62,771 bases of DNA, from NCBI GenBank assembly GCA_002365175.1, contig DEZK01000037.1:1-62771 (forward strand). Direction: 5' to 3'. Below, piece after piece: positions 16,730 to 26,047 of this stretch. The stretch's first letter is position 1, and each line of letters opens with the position of its first letter. The translations under genes and the position numbers were made by a program. The DNA is from Raskinella chloraquaticus (SeqCode) (GTDB lineage Bacteria; Pseudomonadota; Alphaproteobacteria; Rhizobiales; UBA4765). Below the pieces are notes generated by a model. It saw only the letters and a list, made by a program, of their open reading frames with translations. It searched no databases and was not told the origin of the DNA.

Positions 16730-18424
16730 TCAGGCGAATTCTTCCGGGAAATATTTCATGACGCAGACAAGCGGATTAGGCGCCGCCTGGCCAAGGCCGC
16801 AGATCGACGCATCGCGCATCACATCGGCCAGTTCGCCAAGCAAAGCCTTGTCCCACACATCGCGCTCCATCAGCTTGACGGCCTTCTCGGTACCTGACCG
16901 ACAGGGCGTGCACTGGCCGCAGCTTTCATCTTCGAAAAAACGCATGAGGTTGAGCGCGGCAGCCTTCAGATCATCCTTGTGCGAAAGGACGACCACGGCC
17001 GCCGAACCGATGAAACAACCATATTTTTCCAGCGTACCGAAATCGAGCGGGATATCATCCATCGCCGCTGGCAATATCCCGCCCGATGCGCCACCCGGCA
17101 GATAGGCGCGGAAGGTGTGGCCTTCAGCCATGCCGCCACAAAATTCGTCAATGAGTTCGCGGATGGTGACACCCGCCGGCGTCACCTTGATGCCGGGCTG
17201 GCGCACCCGACCCGAGACCGAGAATGTGCGCAGGCCCTGGCGCCCATTGCGCCCATGGCTCGACCACCAGGTGGCACCCTTCTCGATGATGTCGCGCACC
17301 CACCACACGGTTTCGACATTGTTGATGAGCGTCGGCGTGCCAAAGAGCCCCACCTGATAGGGAAAGGGCGGCTTGTGGCGCGGCAGGCCGCGTTTGCCTT
17401 CAAGGCTTTCAAGCAGCGAGGATTCCTCGCCGCAGATGTAGGCGCCTGCGCCGCGCCGCAGGATGATCTCCGGCCCGCCCGCCGGCAGCCGGGCCATCTC
17501 GCGCAGGAGAATGTCGCGAGCAGCCGGATACTCGTCGCGCAGATAGATATAGACAGCCTCGGCCTCGACGATATGAGCGCCAATCAGCATGCCTTCAAGA
17601 AAGCGGTGCGGATCACTTTCAAGGTAATATCTGTCCTTGAACGTCCCGGGCTCACCCTCATCGCCATTGATCGCCATGAGCCGCGGGCCCGGTTCACCGC
17701 GCACGCTGCGCCATTTGCGCCCGGCTGGAAAGCCCGCCCCGCCAAGCCCGCGCAGACCTGCCTTGTCGAGTGTATCAAGCACTGTCTCATCCGACAGCGT
17801 GCCCTCGCGCAGGCGTCGCAGCAATTGGTAGCCACCGGCGGCGACATAAGCGTCGTAATCGATGGTGGCGGGCAGATGCGGATGGGTATCCTTCGCCGCA
17901 ATCGCTGCGTATACCTTTGCGGCATCCGCATGGTCGATGAAATGATGGCCGACCTCAACCGCCGGTGCGCTGTCGCAGCGCCCGACGCAGGGCGCACGCA
18001 CCACGCGGACCCCTGGTCCGACGCCTGCCTTGAGTGCGCCCAGCAGTGCCTCGCCACCCGCCATCATGCACGACAGGCTGTCGCAGACGCGGATGGTGAG
18101 CGGCGGGATCGCCGGGTCACCTTCCTTCACCACATCGAAATGGGCATAGAACGTCGCGGTTTCAAAAACTTCCGCAAAGGCAAGCTTCATCTCGTCGGCA
18201 AGGGCTGCGAGATGAGCAGCCGAAATCTGATGATAGCGATCCTGGATAAGATGCAGATGCTCGATCAGATGATCACGCTCGCGCGAGCCATCGCCCAGAA
18301 GCGCCAATATCTCAGCTCGCGCCACAGGATCGACCTGTCGACCTTTTGGTGTCGACTGCGCGCGTTTGCGGCCCTTGCCGGGATGCGCAAAATTCAGGAC
18401 CGCCATGTCATGCGCGCCACTCAT
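16730..18424 (-). CDS. fdhB: formate dehydrogenase beta subunit, fused NuoE-NuoF type
   Basis: A 564-residue fusion of the two diaphorase modules that are separate FdsG and FdsB in many bacteria. Residues about 30-180 form a thioredoxin-like NuoE domain with a 2Fe-2S cluster (C114, C119, C146, C150). Residues about 200-564 form NuoF, with the NADH/FMN-binding GLGGAGFPAG motif near 226 and a 4Fe-4S cluster (C502, C505, C508, C542). It passes electrons from FdhA to NAD+. The frame is open upstream to 18601, but AAGGAG lies 10 bases before the ATG at 18424, and residues before it look non-coding. Located between frc and fdhA, with a gap of 109 bases from frc. Confidence 0.94.
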   Translation of the reverse strand: MSGAHDMAVLNFAHPGKGRKRAQSTPKGRQVDPVARAEILALLGDGSRERDHLIEHLHLIQDRYHQISAAHLAALADEMKLAFAEVFETATFYAHFDVVKEGDPAIPPLTIRVCDSLSCMMAGGEALLGALKAGVGPGVRVVRAPCVGRCDSAPAVEVGHHFIDHADAAKVYAAIAAKDTHPHLPATIDYDAYVAAGGYQLLRRLREGTLSDETVLDTLDKAGLRGLGGAGFPAGRKWRSVRGEPGPRLMAINGDEGEPGTFKDRYYLESDPHRFLEGMLIGAHIVEAEAVYIYLRDEYPAARDILLREMARLPAGGPEIILRRGAGAYICGEESSLLESLEGKRGLPRHKPPFPYQVGLFGTPTLINNVETVWWVRDIIEKGATWWSSHGRNGRQGLRTFSVSGRVRQPGIKVTPAGVTIRELIDEFCGGMAEGHTFRAYLPGGASGGILPAAMDDIPLDFGTLEKYGCFIGSAAVVVLSHKDDLKAAALNLMRFFEDESCGQCTPCRSGTEKAVKLMERDVWDKALLGELADVMRDASICGLGQAAPNPLVCVMKYFPEEFA

Positions 18425-18533
18425 CGCAACGCTGCTCCTTGAGCTAGATGGACCGTGCCTGTCCGCCAGCCGGACCGGCATCGCGTGGCAGGAGGCACGG
18501 CGGTGTCGCTGCCGCGCCTCGATGCATTTTGAT

Positions 18534-19811
18534 CTATTCCGCTGCTGCCGCCGGCGCCTGCCCGATGGCTCCCGACGCCTTGATGGCCGCCAGTTTCTCA
18601 TCGGAGAAATTCAGCACCTTGCGCAACACTTCCTCGGTATGCTCGCCCAGAAGTGGCGAGCGCACCACGTCGGTCGGGCTGGCCGACAGCTTGATCGGAT
18701 TGCCGACCGACAGATATTTTCCGCGTGTGGGATGATCAACCTCAACCACCGTACCGGTGGCTCTGAGCGATTGATCCTCGGCGATTTCCTTCATCGACAA
18801 AATAGGTCCACACGGAATGTCGTATTTGTTGAGGATTTCCATCGCCTCGAACTTGGTCTTGGTCATCGTCCACTGCTCGATGCGCGCGAAGATGGCGTTG
18901 AGCTTGGGCAACCGCACCGCCGGCGTCGCATAATCAGGATCGCTCTTCCACGTCGGCTCGCCGATGATGTCGCAGATGGGTTCCCATACCGGCGCCTGGG
19001 TGATGAAATAGATATAGGCGTTGGGGTCGCTTTCCCAGCCCTTGCATTTGAGAATGCGGCCCGGCTGTCCGCCACCTGAATCATTGGCAGCGCGCGGCAC
19101 GGCATCACCGAAGGGAACGCCCTCGCCGTATTGGCTGTATTCCTTGAGCGGCCCGTGATCGAGGCGCTGCTGGTCGCGCAGCTTGACGCGGCACAGGTTG
19201 AGAACGCCATCCTGCATGGCGCAGGTGACCTTCTGCCCCTGGCCGGTCATGGTGCGCTGGAAGAGCGCCGCGACGATGCCAAGCGCCAGATGAAGTCCCG
19301 TACCGCTGTCGCCGATCTGGGCGCCGGTGACGAGGGGCACGCCGTCACGAAAACCGGTTGTCGAGGCTGACCCGCCCGTGCATTGCGCTACGTTTTCGTA
19401 GACCTTGCAATCCTCATAGGGACCAGGACCGAAGCCCTTGATCGAGGCAACGATCATGCGCGGGTTGATGGCGTGGATTTTCTCCCACGGAAAACCCATG
19501 CGGTCGAGCACGCCGGGGCCGAAATTCTCCACCAGAACATCACATTCCTCGATAAGGCGGGTGAGAACCTCCTTGCCGGTCGGGTTTTTTGTGTCAAGCG
19601 TGATCGAGCGCTTGTTGTGATTGAGCATGGTGAAATAGAGGCTGTCGACCTTGGGAATATCCTGCAGCTGACCGCGCGTGATGTCGCCAACCCCGGGACG
19701 CTCGACCTTGATGACGTCAGCGCCGAACCAGGCGAGAAGCTGCGTACATGTCGGGCCTGACTGCACATGGGTGAAGTCGAGGATGCGAACCCCTTTGAGA
19801 GCCTGTGTCAT
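18534..19811 (-). CDS. frc: formyl-CoA:oxalate CoA-transferase (class III)
   Basis: A 425-residue cytoplasmic CoA-transferase that moves CoA from formyl-CoA to oxalate, giving oxalyl-CoA and formate. The catalytic aspartate is D168 in AQIGDSGTGLH, matching Asp169 of the Oxalobacter enzyme, and the length is close to the 428 residues of that protein. The opening LKGVRILDFTHVQSGP is characteristic of Frc. GAGGAGG lies just before the ATG at 19811, and only 10 bases separate it from oxc. Adjacent oxc makes the assignment firm and distinguishes it from other class III transferases. Confidence 0.96.
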   Translation of the reverse strand: MTQALKGVRILDFTHVQSGPTCTQLLAWFGADVIKVERPGVGDITRGQLQDIPKVDSLYFTMLNHNKRSITLDTKNPTGKEVLTRLIEECDVLVENFGPGVLDRMGFPWEKIHAINPRMIVASIKGFGPGPYEDCKVYENVAQCTGGSASTTGFRDGVPLVTGAQIGDSGTGLHLALGIVAALFQRTMTGQGQKVTCAMQDGVLNLCRVKLRDQQRLDHGPLKEYSQYGEGVPFGDAVPRAANDSGGGQPGRILKCKGWESDPNAYIYFITQAPVWEPICDIIGEPTWKSDPDYATPAVRLPKLNAIFARIEQWTMTKTKFEAMEILNKYDIPCGPILSMKEIAEDQSLRATGTVVEVDHPTRGKYLSVGNPIKLSASPTDVVRSPLLGEHTEEVLRKVLNFSDEKLAAIKASGAIGQAPAAAAE

Positions 19812-19821
19812 AGTGTCCTCC

Positions 19822-21561
19822 TCACTTCTTCTTGAGTGCGCTTTGCGGGTTGAGATTGCCGATGCGGCCGCTTTCCGAACCGGCGGCCGGGTCGATGACG
19901 GCATTGATGAGGGTTGGTTTGCCTGAATCCATCGCCTTATCCACCGCACGTTTCAACTCGTCTGGCGTCGTCACGTTGACGCCGATACCGCCAAACGCTT
20001 CCATCATCTTGTCGTAGCGCGACCCCTTGACGAAAACAGTGGTCGCCGGATCATTGCTGGCGCCATTGACGTCGGTGCCGCGATAGATGCCGTCATTGTT
20101 GAAGATGACGATGCACACCGGCAGATCGTAGCGGCAGATCGTCTCCACCTCCATGCCGGAAAAGCCGAAGGCGCTGTCGCCTTCAATCGCCAGCACCGGC
20201 TTGCCGGTTTCAATCGCCGCCGCAACCGCAAAGCCCATGCCGATGCCCATGACACCCCAGGTGCCGACATCAAGCCGCTTGCGCGGCTGGTACATGTCGA
20301 TGACGCCGCGCGCCAGATCGAGCGTGTTGGCGCCTTCATTGATGAGGATGGCATCCGGCCGTTCCTTGATGACGGTGCGCAGCGCGCCAAGCGCCCCATG
20401 GAAATCCATCGGCGATTTGTTGTTCATCAGCCGCGGCGCCATCTTGGCGATATTCTCTTCCTTCTTCTTGTTGATGGCCCCCGTCCATTCGGGTGAAGGG
20501 ACCTGCCACTTGCCGCCCAACGCCTCGAGAAGTGCTGACATGCACGAGCCGATATCGCCCACCACAGGCGCGACGATCTCGACATTCGAATCCATCTCTT
20601 TGGGCTCGATATCGATCTGGACGAATTTCTGCGTACCCGGCGCGCCCCATGTCTTGCCCTTGCCATGCGATAGCAGCCAGTTGAGCCGGGCGCCGACCAG
20701 CATCACCACATCGGCTTCCTTGAGCACCGTCGAGCGCGCAGCACCCGCCGACAACGCGTGCGTGTCGGGCAGCAGGCCCTTGGCCATGCTCATCTGCAGG
20801 AACGGGATGCCGCTCTTTTCAACGAAAGCGCGGATGGTGTCGTCCGCCTGGGCGTAAGCTGCACCCTTGCCGAAAATGATGAGCGGGCGCTTGGCGTTCT
20901 TCAGGACGTCGACCGCCCGGCTGATCGCCGAAGGTGCGGGAATCTGCGCTGGCGCAGCATCGATCACCTTGACCAGTGATTTGGCCCCGGCATCGGCATT
21001 CATCACCTGGCCGAAGAGCTTGGCCGGCAGATCGAGATAGACGCCGCCCGGGCGCCCGGAGACCGCCGCGCGGATGGCGCGTGCAACCGCAATGCCGATA
21101 TCGGCGGCGTGCAGCACGCGGAAGGCTGCCTTGCACAGCGGCTTGGCAATCGCCAGCTGGTCCATCTCCTCGTAATCGCCCTGCTGCAGATCGACGATCT
21201 CGCGCTCGGAGGAGCCTGAAATCAGGATCATCGGGAAGCAATTGGTCGTGGCGTTCGCCAGTGCCGTCAGCCCGTTGAGAAAGCCCGGCGCCGAAACGGT
21301 CAGGCAGATGCCTGGCTGCTTGGTCAGATAACCGGCGATCGCGGCGGCGTTGCCGGCGTTCTGCTCATGGCGAAACGAGATGACGCGGATGCCTTCGGCC
21401 TGCGCCATGCGGCCGAAATCGGTGATCGGAATGCCGGGAACGCCGTAGATCGTCTTGACGCCATTGAGCTTCAGAGCATCGATGACAAGATGGAAACCAT
21501 CGGTCAGCTCCTGTTCGGTTTCCGCGACCATTGCGGTGGCGCCTTGCGCTGCTGCACTCAT
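19822..21561 (-). CDS. oxc: oxalyl-CoA decarboxylase (thiamine-diphosphate enzyme)
   Basis: A 579-residue enzyme that decarboxylates oxalyl-CoA to formyl-CoA. The N-terminal domain has the catalytic glutamate in FRHEQNAGNAAAIAG (about residue 57), a central domain about 190-340 that in the family binds ADP, and a C-terminal thiamine-diphosphate domain with the GDSAFGFSG...NNDG motif (about residues 470-505). Oxalobacter Oxc is 568 residues. ATGs at 21567 and 21561 are possible; AGGGAG is 8 bases from the latter. It sits next to frc, with gntR 140 bases upstream on the same strand. Confidence 0.96.
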   Translation of the reverse strand: MSAAAQGATAMVAETEQELTDGFHLVIDALKLNGVKTIYGVPGIPITDFGRMAQAEGIRVISFRHEQNAGNAAAIAGYLTKQPGICLTVSAPGFLNGLTALANATTNCFPMILISGSSEREIVDLQQGDYEEMDQLAIAKPLCKAAFRVLHAADIGIAVARAIRAAVSGRPGGVYLDLPAKLFGQVMNADAGAKSLVKVIDAAPAQIPAPSAISRAVDVLKNAKRPLIIFGKGAAYAQADDTIRAFVEKSGIPFLQMSMAKGLLPDTHALSAGAARSTVLKEADVVMLVGARLNWLLSHGKGKTWGAPGTQKFVQIDIEPKEMDSNVEIVAPVVGDIGSCMSALLEALGGKWQVPSPEWTGAINKKKEENIAKMAPRLMNNKSPMDFHGALGALRTVIKERPDAILINEGANTLDLARGVIDMYQPRKRLDVGTWGVMGIGMGFAVAAAIETGKPVLAIEGDSAFGFSGMEVETICRYDLPVCIVIFNNDGIYRGTDVNGASNDPATTVFVKGSRYDKMMEAFGGIGVNVTTPDELKRAVDKAMDSGKPTLINAVIDPAAGSESGRIGNLNPQSALKKK

Positions 21562-21701
21562 ACTCATCTCTCCCTGATCATTTCCGCTGGAGCGGCGTCT
21601 CGTTGTTTGAAGGTGTGGGGTCTCAGCTATCAATCCAAAAAGCAGATAGAATTTCCAGATAAAATCAGCGGCACGTCTTGACGCACGACTACGTAGGCCA
21701 C

Positions 21702-22394
21702 CTAACCGAAAATCTCCTCGCCATGAGCTTCGACATAGGCAGCCAGGCCAAGCGTATGGTCACGCGACAGTTTTTCGGCACGCTCGGCATCGCGCTTCTC
21801 AAGCGCGGTGATAATTCCCAGATGATCCTCAATCGAGCGCTCGGCACGCTGGTCGCGGCCAATCGTCAGCTCGCGGATGCCGCGCACATGCAGCAGGATG
21901 TTCTCGGTCAGCGCGATGATCGTCTGCGATCCCCCAAGGCGGATTAATCCCTGGTGAAAGGCAACGTTCGCGGTTGAATATTCCGACAGATAATCGGTTG
22001 GCCGGTGACCCTCGTGAAAGCGTTCGAAATGCTGGCGCAGCGAGGCGATGTCCTCATCGCTGGCCCGCAGCGCAATCCGCCGCACCGCCATGCTCTCCAG
22101 CGCCGCCCACGCCTCGATCATCTCGACGACTTCGCGATTATTCTTCTTGAGAACGACGATGCCCCGCCGCGGCATCGACTTGACGAAGCCTTCCTGCTCG
22201 AGCATGGCGATTGCTTCGCGCACGGGGGTGCGCGAGATACCAAGCCGCTCCGACAGCTTGCGCTCATCCAGCCACACCGCATCCGATGATTTGTAGATAT
22301 CAAGCGCTGTGATCGCCTGCTTGATGGATCTATAGGCCCGCGTCTTGAATGTGACTTCAGGCGCAACGCGCTCAATGGCAAGCTCGGTCATCAC
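21702..22394 (-). CDS. GntR-family regulator with FCD ligand-binding domain
   Basis: A 230-residue transcription factor. Residues about 20-85 form a winged helix-turn-helix, with the recognition region in KLSERLGISRTPVREAIAML. Residues about 95-225 form an all-helical FCD domain (FadR subfamily), which usually binds a carboxylate through metal-chelating His and Asp residues; HFERFHEGH, STANVAFHQGL and EDHLGII supply candidates. It starts the minus-strand run with oxc, frc, fdhBA and modABC and is divergent from the transporter operon. Two inverted repeats in the 342-base divergent region are candidate binding sites. Oxalate or a CoA-ester metabolite is a reasonable guess for its effector. Confidence 0.9.
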   Translation of the reverse strand: MMTELAIERVAPEVTFKTRAYRSIKQAITALDIYKSSDAVWLDERKLSERLGISRTPVREAIAMLEQEGFVKSMPRRGIVVLKKNNREVVEMIEAWAALESMAVRRIALRASDEDIASLRQHFERFHEGHRPTDYLSEYSTANVAFHQGLIRLGGSQTIIALTENILLHVRGIRELTIGRDQRAERSIEDHLGIITALEKRDAERAEKLSRDHTLGLAAYVEAHGEEIFG

Positions 22395-22478
22395 TCCCTC
22401 CCTGAGAGGTTGCTCGTCTCATCAACGCGGTCCGGCTGTTCTGATGCAGCTGCATCCCGCATTGCGAGCCAGCAAAAA

Positions 22479-22497
22479 TTGGCATGCCAGATGCCAA
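22479..22497. promoter_or_regulatory. candidate GntR operator, gntR side
   Basis: TTGGCAT-GCCAG-ATGCCAA is a perfect 7-bp inverted repeat with a 5-bp spacer, about 85 bases upstream of gntR. The symmetry and the position fit autoregulation by the FCD-type GntR protein. No binding data are implied. Confidence 0.5.
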
Positions 22498-22642
22498 CTT
22501 GTCAACGCGAAGCACAATCACGCAAATGTTTTGTGTGCATTGCAATATAACGCTGTGTCCCAGCCAAAACTTGCCGCGCTGCACATTTGACACGCGCCCC
22601 GCAGCAGAAAACTGGCCCTTGACTTAACTGCTCTGACTGTGC

Positions 22643-22657
22643 GGTATACTGTATACC
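22643..22657. promoter_or_regulatory. candidate GntR operator over the tctA promoter
   Basis: GGTATACTGTATACC is a perfect palindrome about the central T. It contains a -10-like TATACT and lies 80 bases upstream of tctA. TTAACT (22624) and TTGACT (22619) are possible but poorly spaced -35 elements. GTATAC-centred palindromes are common targets of FadR-type GntR proteins, so repression by occlusion is likely. The rest of the 342-base gap holds no gene. Confidence 0.55.
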
Positions 22658-22736
22658 AGAACGCGAAAACTGTCCAAAAGATGACAGCACCGTTCTCGTG
22701 GCCTGCTTCGGCAGACGGCACACTGGGAGGTAGATC

Positions 22737-24248
22737 GTGGAAGAAATCAATGCTTTATTTAACGGCTTTGCCGTCGTCCTGACACCCTACAACATGATAC
22801 TGATGGTGGTTGGCATTCTGCTCGGTGTCATCATCGGTGTGCTGCCGGGCCTGGGCGGCGCCAATGGTGTCGCGATCCTGCTTCCCCTCACCTTTTCGAT
22901 GCCACCGACATCAGCAATCATCATGCTGTCCTGTCTCTACTGGGGCGCATTGTTCGGAGGGGCGATCACCTCCATCCTGTTCAATATTCCAGGGGAGCCA
23001 TGGTCGGTCGCCACCACCTTTGACGGCCACCCGATGGCGCAGAACGGCAAGGCTGACGAGGCGCTGACAACGGCCTTCACCTCCTCCTTCATCGGCGCGC
23101 TCTTCGCCGTCATCGTCATCACGTTTCTGGCGCCACTGGTCGCAAAATTCGCGCTGAAGTTCGGCCCTGCCGAGTTTTTTGCCGTGCAGTTCCTCACCTT
23201 CGCAAGCTTCATCGGCATGGGTGCCGGCTCACCCTTCAAGACCATCATGGCGATGTGCCTCGGCTTCGCGCTGGCAGCGGTCGGCCTTGACACGATCACC
23301 GGCCAGTTGCGCATGACCTTTGATTTCATCACCCTGCTCAAAGGTTTTGGCTTTCTGGTTGCCGTCATCGGGCTGTTCGGGATTGGCGAAATGCTGTCCA
23401 GCATGGAGGAAGGCCTGGAATTCAAGGGGGCGCACGCAAAGCTCAGGCTTGATGCCGTGCTGCGCACATGGAAACAACTGCCGAAATACTGGGCCACATC
23501 GCTGCGCAGCTGCCTCATCGGCGTCTGGATGGGCATCACACCCGGCGGCGCAACTCCCGCCTCCTTCATGAGCTACGGCCTTGCGCGCCGCTTCGCGAAG
23601 GAACCCAAGACCTTCGGCAAGGGCAATCCGGAAGGCATCGTGGCACCTGAAACGGCGGCCCATGCCGCCGGCACCGCCGCCCTGCTGCCGATGCTGACGC
23701 TCGGTATTCCCGGCTCGCCGACCGCCGCCGTCCTGCTCGGTGGACTGTTGATCTGGGGCCTGCAACCCGGCCCTCTGCTGTTTGTCGAAAAGCCCGATTT
23801 CGTTTGGGGGCTGATTGCCTCGATGTATCTGGGAAATCTCGTCGGCTTGATTGTCGTGCTGACCTGCGTCCCTGCCTTTGCAGCAATCCTGCGTGTACCC
23901 TTCAGCATCGTCGCGCCCGTGATCATGGTGATCTGTGCGGTTGGTGCCTACACGGTCAACAACGCCATATTCGACGTCTGGCTGATGATCGTCTTCGGCG
24001 TGATGGGCTATGTCTTCGGCAAGCTCAAATATCCCTTGGCACCGCTGGTTCTGGCGCTTGTCCTGGGTGATACGGCCGAATCTTCCTTCCGCCAGGCCAT
24101 GCTGGCCTCGCAGGGCAGCCTGTCGATCTTCTGGGCCAATCCGCTGGTCACGACCATCATGACCCTCGGCGTCCTCATGCTGCTGTGGCCGGCCATCAGC
24201 TGGCTGCGGGGGCTGCTGCGCCGCCAGGGCGGATCGGTATCGGCCTGA
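22737..24248 (+). CDS. tctA: tripartite tricarboxylate transporter large permease, TctA family
   Basis: A 503-residue inner-membrane protein with about 11-12 hydrophobic helices. TctA features include the GVIIGVLPGLGGANGVAILLPLTF segment region (about residues 27-50), the GALFGGAITSILFNIPGEP loop and the second TLGIPGSPTAAVLLGG re-entrant motif (about 320-335). With the small permease and the binding protein it imports carboxylates. The start is GTG with a GGGAGG Shine-Dalgarno 6 bases upstream. It is the first gene of the plus-strand operon divergent from gntR-oxc-frc, so oxalate or a related dicarboxylate is the likely substrate. TTT substrates cannot be predicted from sequence with confidence. 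Confidence 0.92.
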   Translation: MEEINALFNGFAVVLTPYNMILMVVGILLGVIIGVLPGLGGANGVAILLPLTFSMPPTSAIIMLSCLYWGALFGGAITSILFNIPGEPWSVATTFDGHPMAQNGKADEALTTAFTSSFIGALFAVIVITFLAPLVAKFALKFGPAEFFAVQFLTFASFIGMGAGSPFKTIMAMCLGFALAAVGLDTITGQLRMTFDFITLLKGFGFLVAVIGLFGIGEMLSSMEEGLEFKGAHAKLRLDAVLRTWKQLPKYWATSLRSCLIGVWMGITPGGATPASFMSYGLARRFAKEPKTFGKGNPEGIVAPETAAHAAGTAALLPMLTLGIPGSPTAAVLLGGLLIWGLQPGPLLFVEKPDFVWGLIASMYLGNLVGLIVVLTCVPAFAAILRVPFSIVAPVIMVICAVGAYTVNNAIFDVWLMIVFGVMGYVFGKLKYPLAPLVLALVLGDTAESSFRQAMLASQGSLSIFWANPLVTTIMTLGVLMLLWPAISWLRGLLRRQGGSVSA

Positions 24249-24343
24249 CGCTACGAGGCAGGAAGATATTGCCAGACTGAGGCAAAAGCGATCAGGATAG
24301 AAACCGGTATAATGTTTGCAGAACCAAAAAAACGGGAGTGAGC

Positions 24344-25408
24344 ATGACCACGATCACATTGAATTTCGGACCATCGAGAATAACGTCACGCATGACAGGC
24401 CGAACGCTCGCATGCGGTGCTGCAATGTTCCTTGCGACGGCGGCCTTCCAGCCCGACACAGCCATGGCGCAGGGGTGGGAGCCGGCCAAGCCGGTTGAAT
24501 TCCTCATTCCCGCCGGCACGGGCGGCGGCGCCGACCAGATGGCGCGCTTCATTCAGGGCGTCATCACCAAGCACAAGCTGATGAAGCAGCCGATGGTGGT
24601 GGTGAACAAATCGGGTGGCGCCGGCGCCGAAGCCTTCCTCGATATCAAGGTTTCGAACCGCGACCCTCACAAGCTGGTCATCACTCTGTCGAACTTGTTC
24701 ACCACACCGCTCGGCACCAATATCCCTTTCAACTGGAAGGAAATCACGCCCGTCTCGATGCTGGCCCTCGACCAGTTCATCCTCTGGGTGAACGCCGAGA
24801 GCGTGATCAAAACACCCGCTGAGTACATCGCCGCCGTAAAAAATGGCGAAGACAGGCAAATGAAGATGGGTGGTACCGGCTCCAAGCAGGAAGACCAGAT
24901 CATCACGGTGGCCATCGAGCGGCTCGCGGCACCCAAGAAGATGACCTACATCCCCTACAAGGGCGGCGGCGAGGTCGCGGTACAGCTTGTCGGCAAGCAT
25001 ATCGATTCGACGGTCAACAATCCGATTGAAGCGGTGTCACAATGGCGCGCCAATGCCCTGCGCCCGCTCTGCATCTTCGACGCCAAGCGCAGCACCTATA
25101 CGGGCAAGGTGACGGCAACCATGGCGTGGAGCGATATCCCGACCTGCAAGGAGTCAGGCATGGATGTCGAATACCAGATGCTGCGCGGCATTTTCGCTGC
25201 GCCCGGCATCACGCCGGCACAGACAGCGTATTACGTCGACCTGTTCAAGAAGGTCACCGAAACGCCGGACTGGAAAGAATTCATGGAACAGGGGGCTTTC
25301 AATCAGACCATGCTGAGCGGTGACGCCTTCAAGACCTGGCTCACAACCGCCGAGAAGACCCACTACGACCTGATGAAGGAAGCTGGCTTCCTCGCAACCG
25401 GCAAATAA
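24344..25408 (+). CDS. tctC: TTT transporter solute-binding protein, TctC/Bug family
   Basis: A 354-residue periplasmic binding protein. A long N-terminal export signal (hydrophobic about residues 23-40, cleavage near MAQG) precedes WEPAKPVEFLIPAGTGGGADQMARF, the first carboxylate-binding loop of Bug proteins. A second loop, GGTGSKQEDQ, is at about residues 186-195. The ATG at 24344 sits 5 bases after GGGAG; a GTG at 24338 overlaps that sequence. A perfect TATAAT at 24308 in the gap after tctA, with no good -35, may be an extra weak promoter. A hairpin follows its stop, as is common behind abundant binding-protein genes. Confidence 0.9.
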   Translation: MTTITLNFGPSRITSRMTGRTLACGAAMFLATAAFQPDTAMAQGWEPAKPVEFLIPAGTGGGADQMARFIQGVITKHKLMKQPMVVVNKSGGAGAEAFLDIKVSNRDPHKLVITLSNLFTTPLGTNIPFNWKEITPVSMLALDQFILWVNAESVIKTPAEYIAAVKNGEDRQMKMGGTGSKQEDQIITVAIERLAAPKKMTYIPYKGGGEVAVQLVGKHIDSTVNNPIEAVSQWRANALRPLCIFDAKRSTYTGKVTATMAWSDIPTCKESGMDVEYQMLRGIFAAPGITPAQTAYYVDLFKKVTETPDWKEFMEQGAFNQTMLSGDAFKTWLTTAEKTHYDLMKEAGFLATGK

Positions 25409-25420
25409 CCGACTCTGGTT

Positions 25421-25441
25421 GGGGTGGCCTCGCGCCACCCC
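25421..25441 (+). other. intercistronic hairpin after tctC
   Basis: GGGGTGGC-CTCGC-GCCACCCC forms a perfect 8-bp stem with a 5-base loop between tctC and tctB. There is no T-run, so it is more likely to protect or partly stop the upstream transcript than to end it fully. Such hairpins often raise binding-protein mRNA over that of the permease. Confidence 0.7.
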
Positions 25442-25473
25442 CCGTCTGCGCCATGTTACCTCCGGAGCCTGCC

Positions 25474-25986
25474 ATGTCCACCGAACAACAAACCGACGAA
25501 ACCCCGCTGGTCTCAAACCGCGCGATGGAGATTGCGACAGCGTTATTCTTTCTGCTGGCCTCTTCCATCGTCATCTTTGACAGCTTGAAACTGGGTGTCG
25601 GCTGGAAGGAGTCCGAGGGCCCGGCGGCTGGCTATTTTCCTTTCTACATCGGCGTGATCATGGCGCTTGCGAGTTTGATCGTGCTGTTTCAGGGCGTGGT
25701 CAAACGTGTCGGCGCAGGCAAGACCTTTGTCACCCGCGAGGGTTTCAACAGCGTCATTCTCGTGCTCATCCCGCTCATCATCTATGTCGGCACGATCGAG
25801 TACATCGGCATATATGTCGCCTCGGCGCTTTATATCGCGCTCTTCATGTGGCACTTTGGAAAATACAATATTTTCATGGGCCTCGCCGTCGGCACCGGCG
25901 TCGCGCTTGGGCTCTTTGCCATGTTCGAGATCTGGTTCCTGGTCCCCCTGCCCAAAGGCCCGCTGGAAGAATTCTTCGGATACTGA
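25474..25986 (+). CDS. tctB: TTT transporter small membrane subunit, TctB family
   Basis: A 170-residue protein with four hydrophobic helices (about residues 20-38, 57-75, 92-125 as a pair, and 135-155). The EGPAAGYFPFYIGVIMALASL stretch after the first helix is typical of TctB. GGAG lies 6 bases before the ATG at 25474. It completes the transporter in the order A, C, B; many TTT operons are ordered C, B, A. Confidence 0.87.
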   Translation: MSTEQQTDETPLVSNRAMEIATALFFLLASSIVIFDSLKLGVGWKESEGPAAGYFPFYIGVIMALASLIVLFQGVVKRVGAGKTFVTREGFNSVILVLIPLIIYVGTIEYIGIYVASALYIALFMWHFGKYNIFMGLAVGTGVALGLFAMFEIWFLVPLPKGPLEEFFGY

Positions 25987-26047
25987 CCGCCTGATCCCGA
26001 AACATCGAATCCGCTGATCCAAATGACCAAAGACAAGGAATTACTCA

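Noticed and set aside
16979..18442. 487-codon plus-strand frame opposite fdhB
   Set aside because: The minus-strand protein keeps all eight cluster cysteines and flavin motifs, so the plus-strand frame is a shadow.
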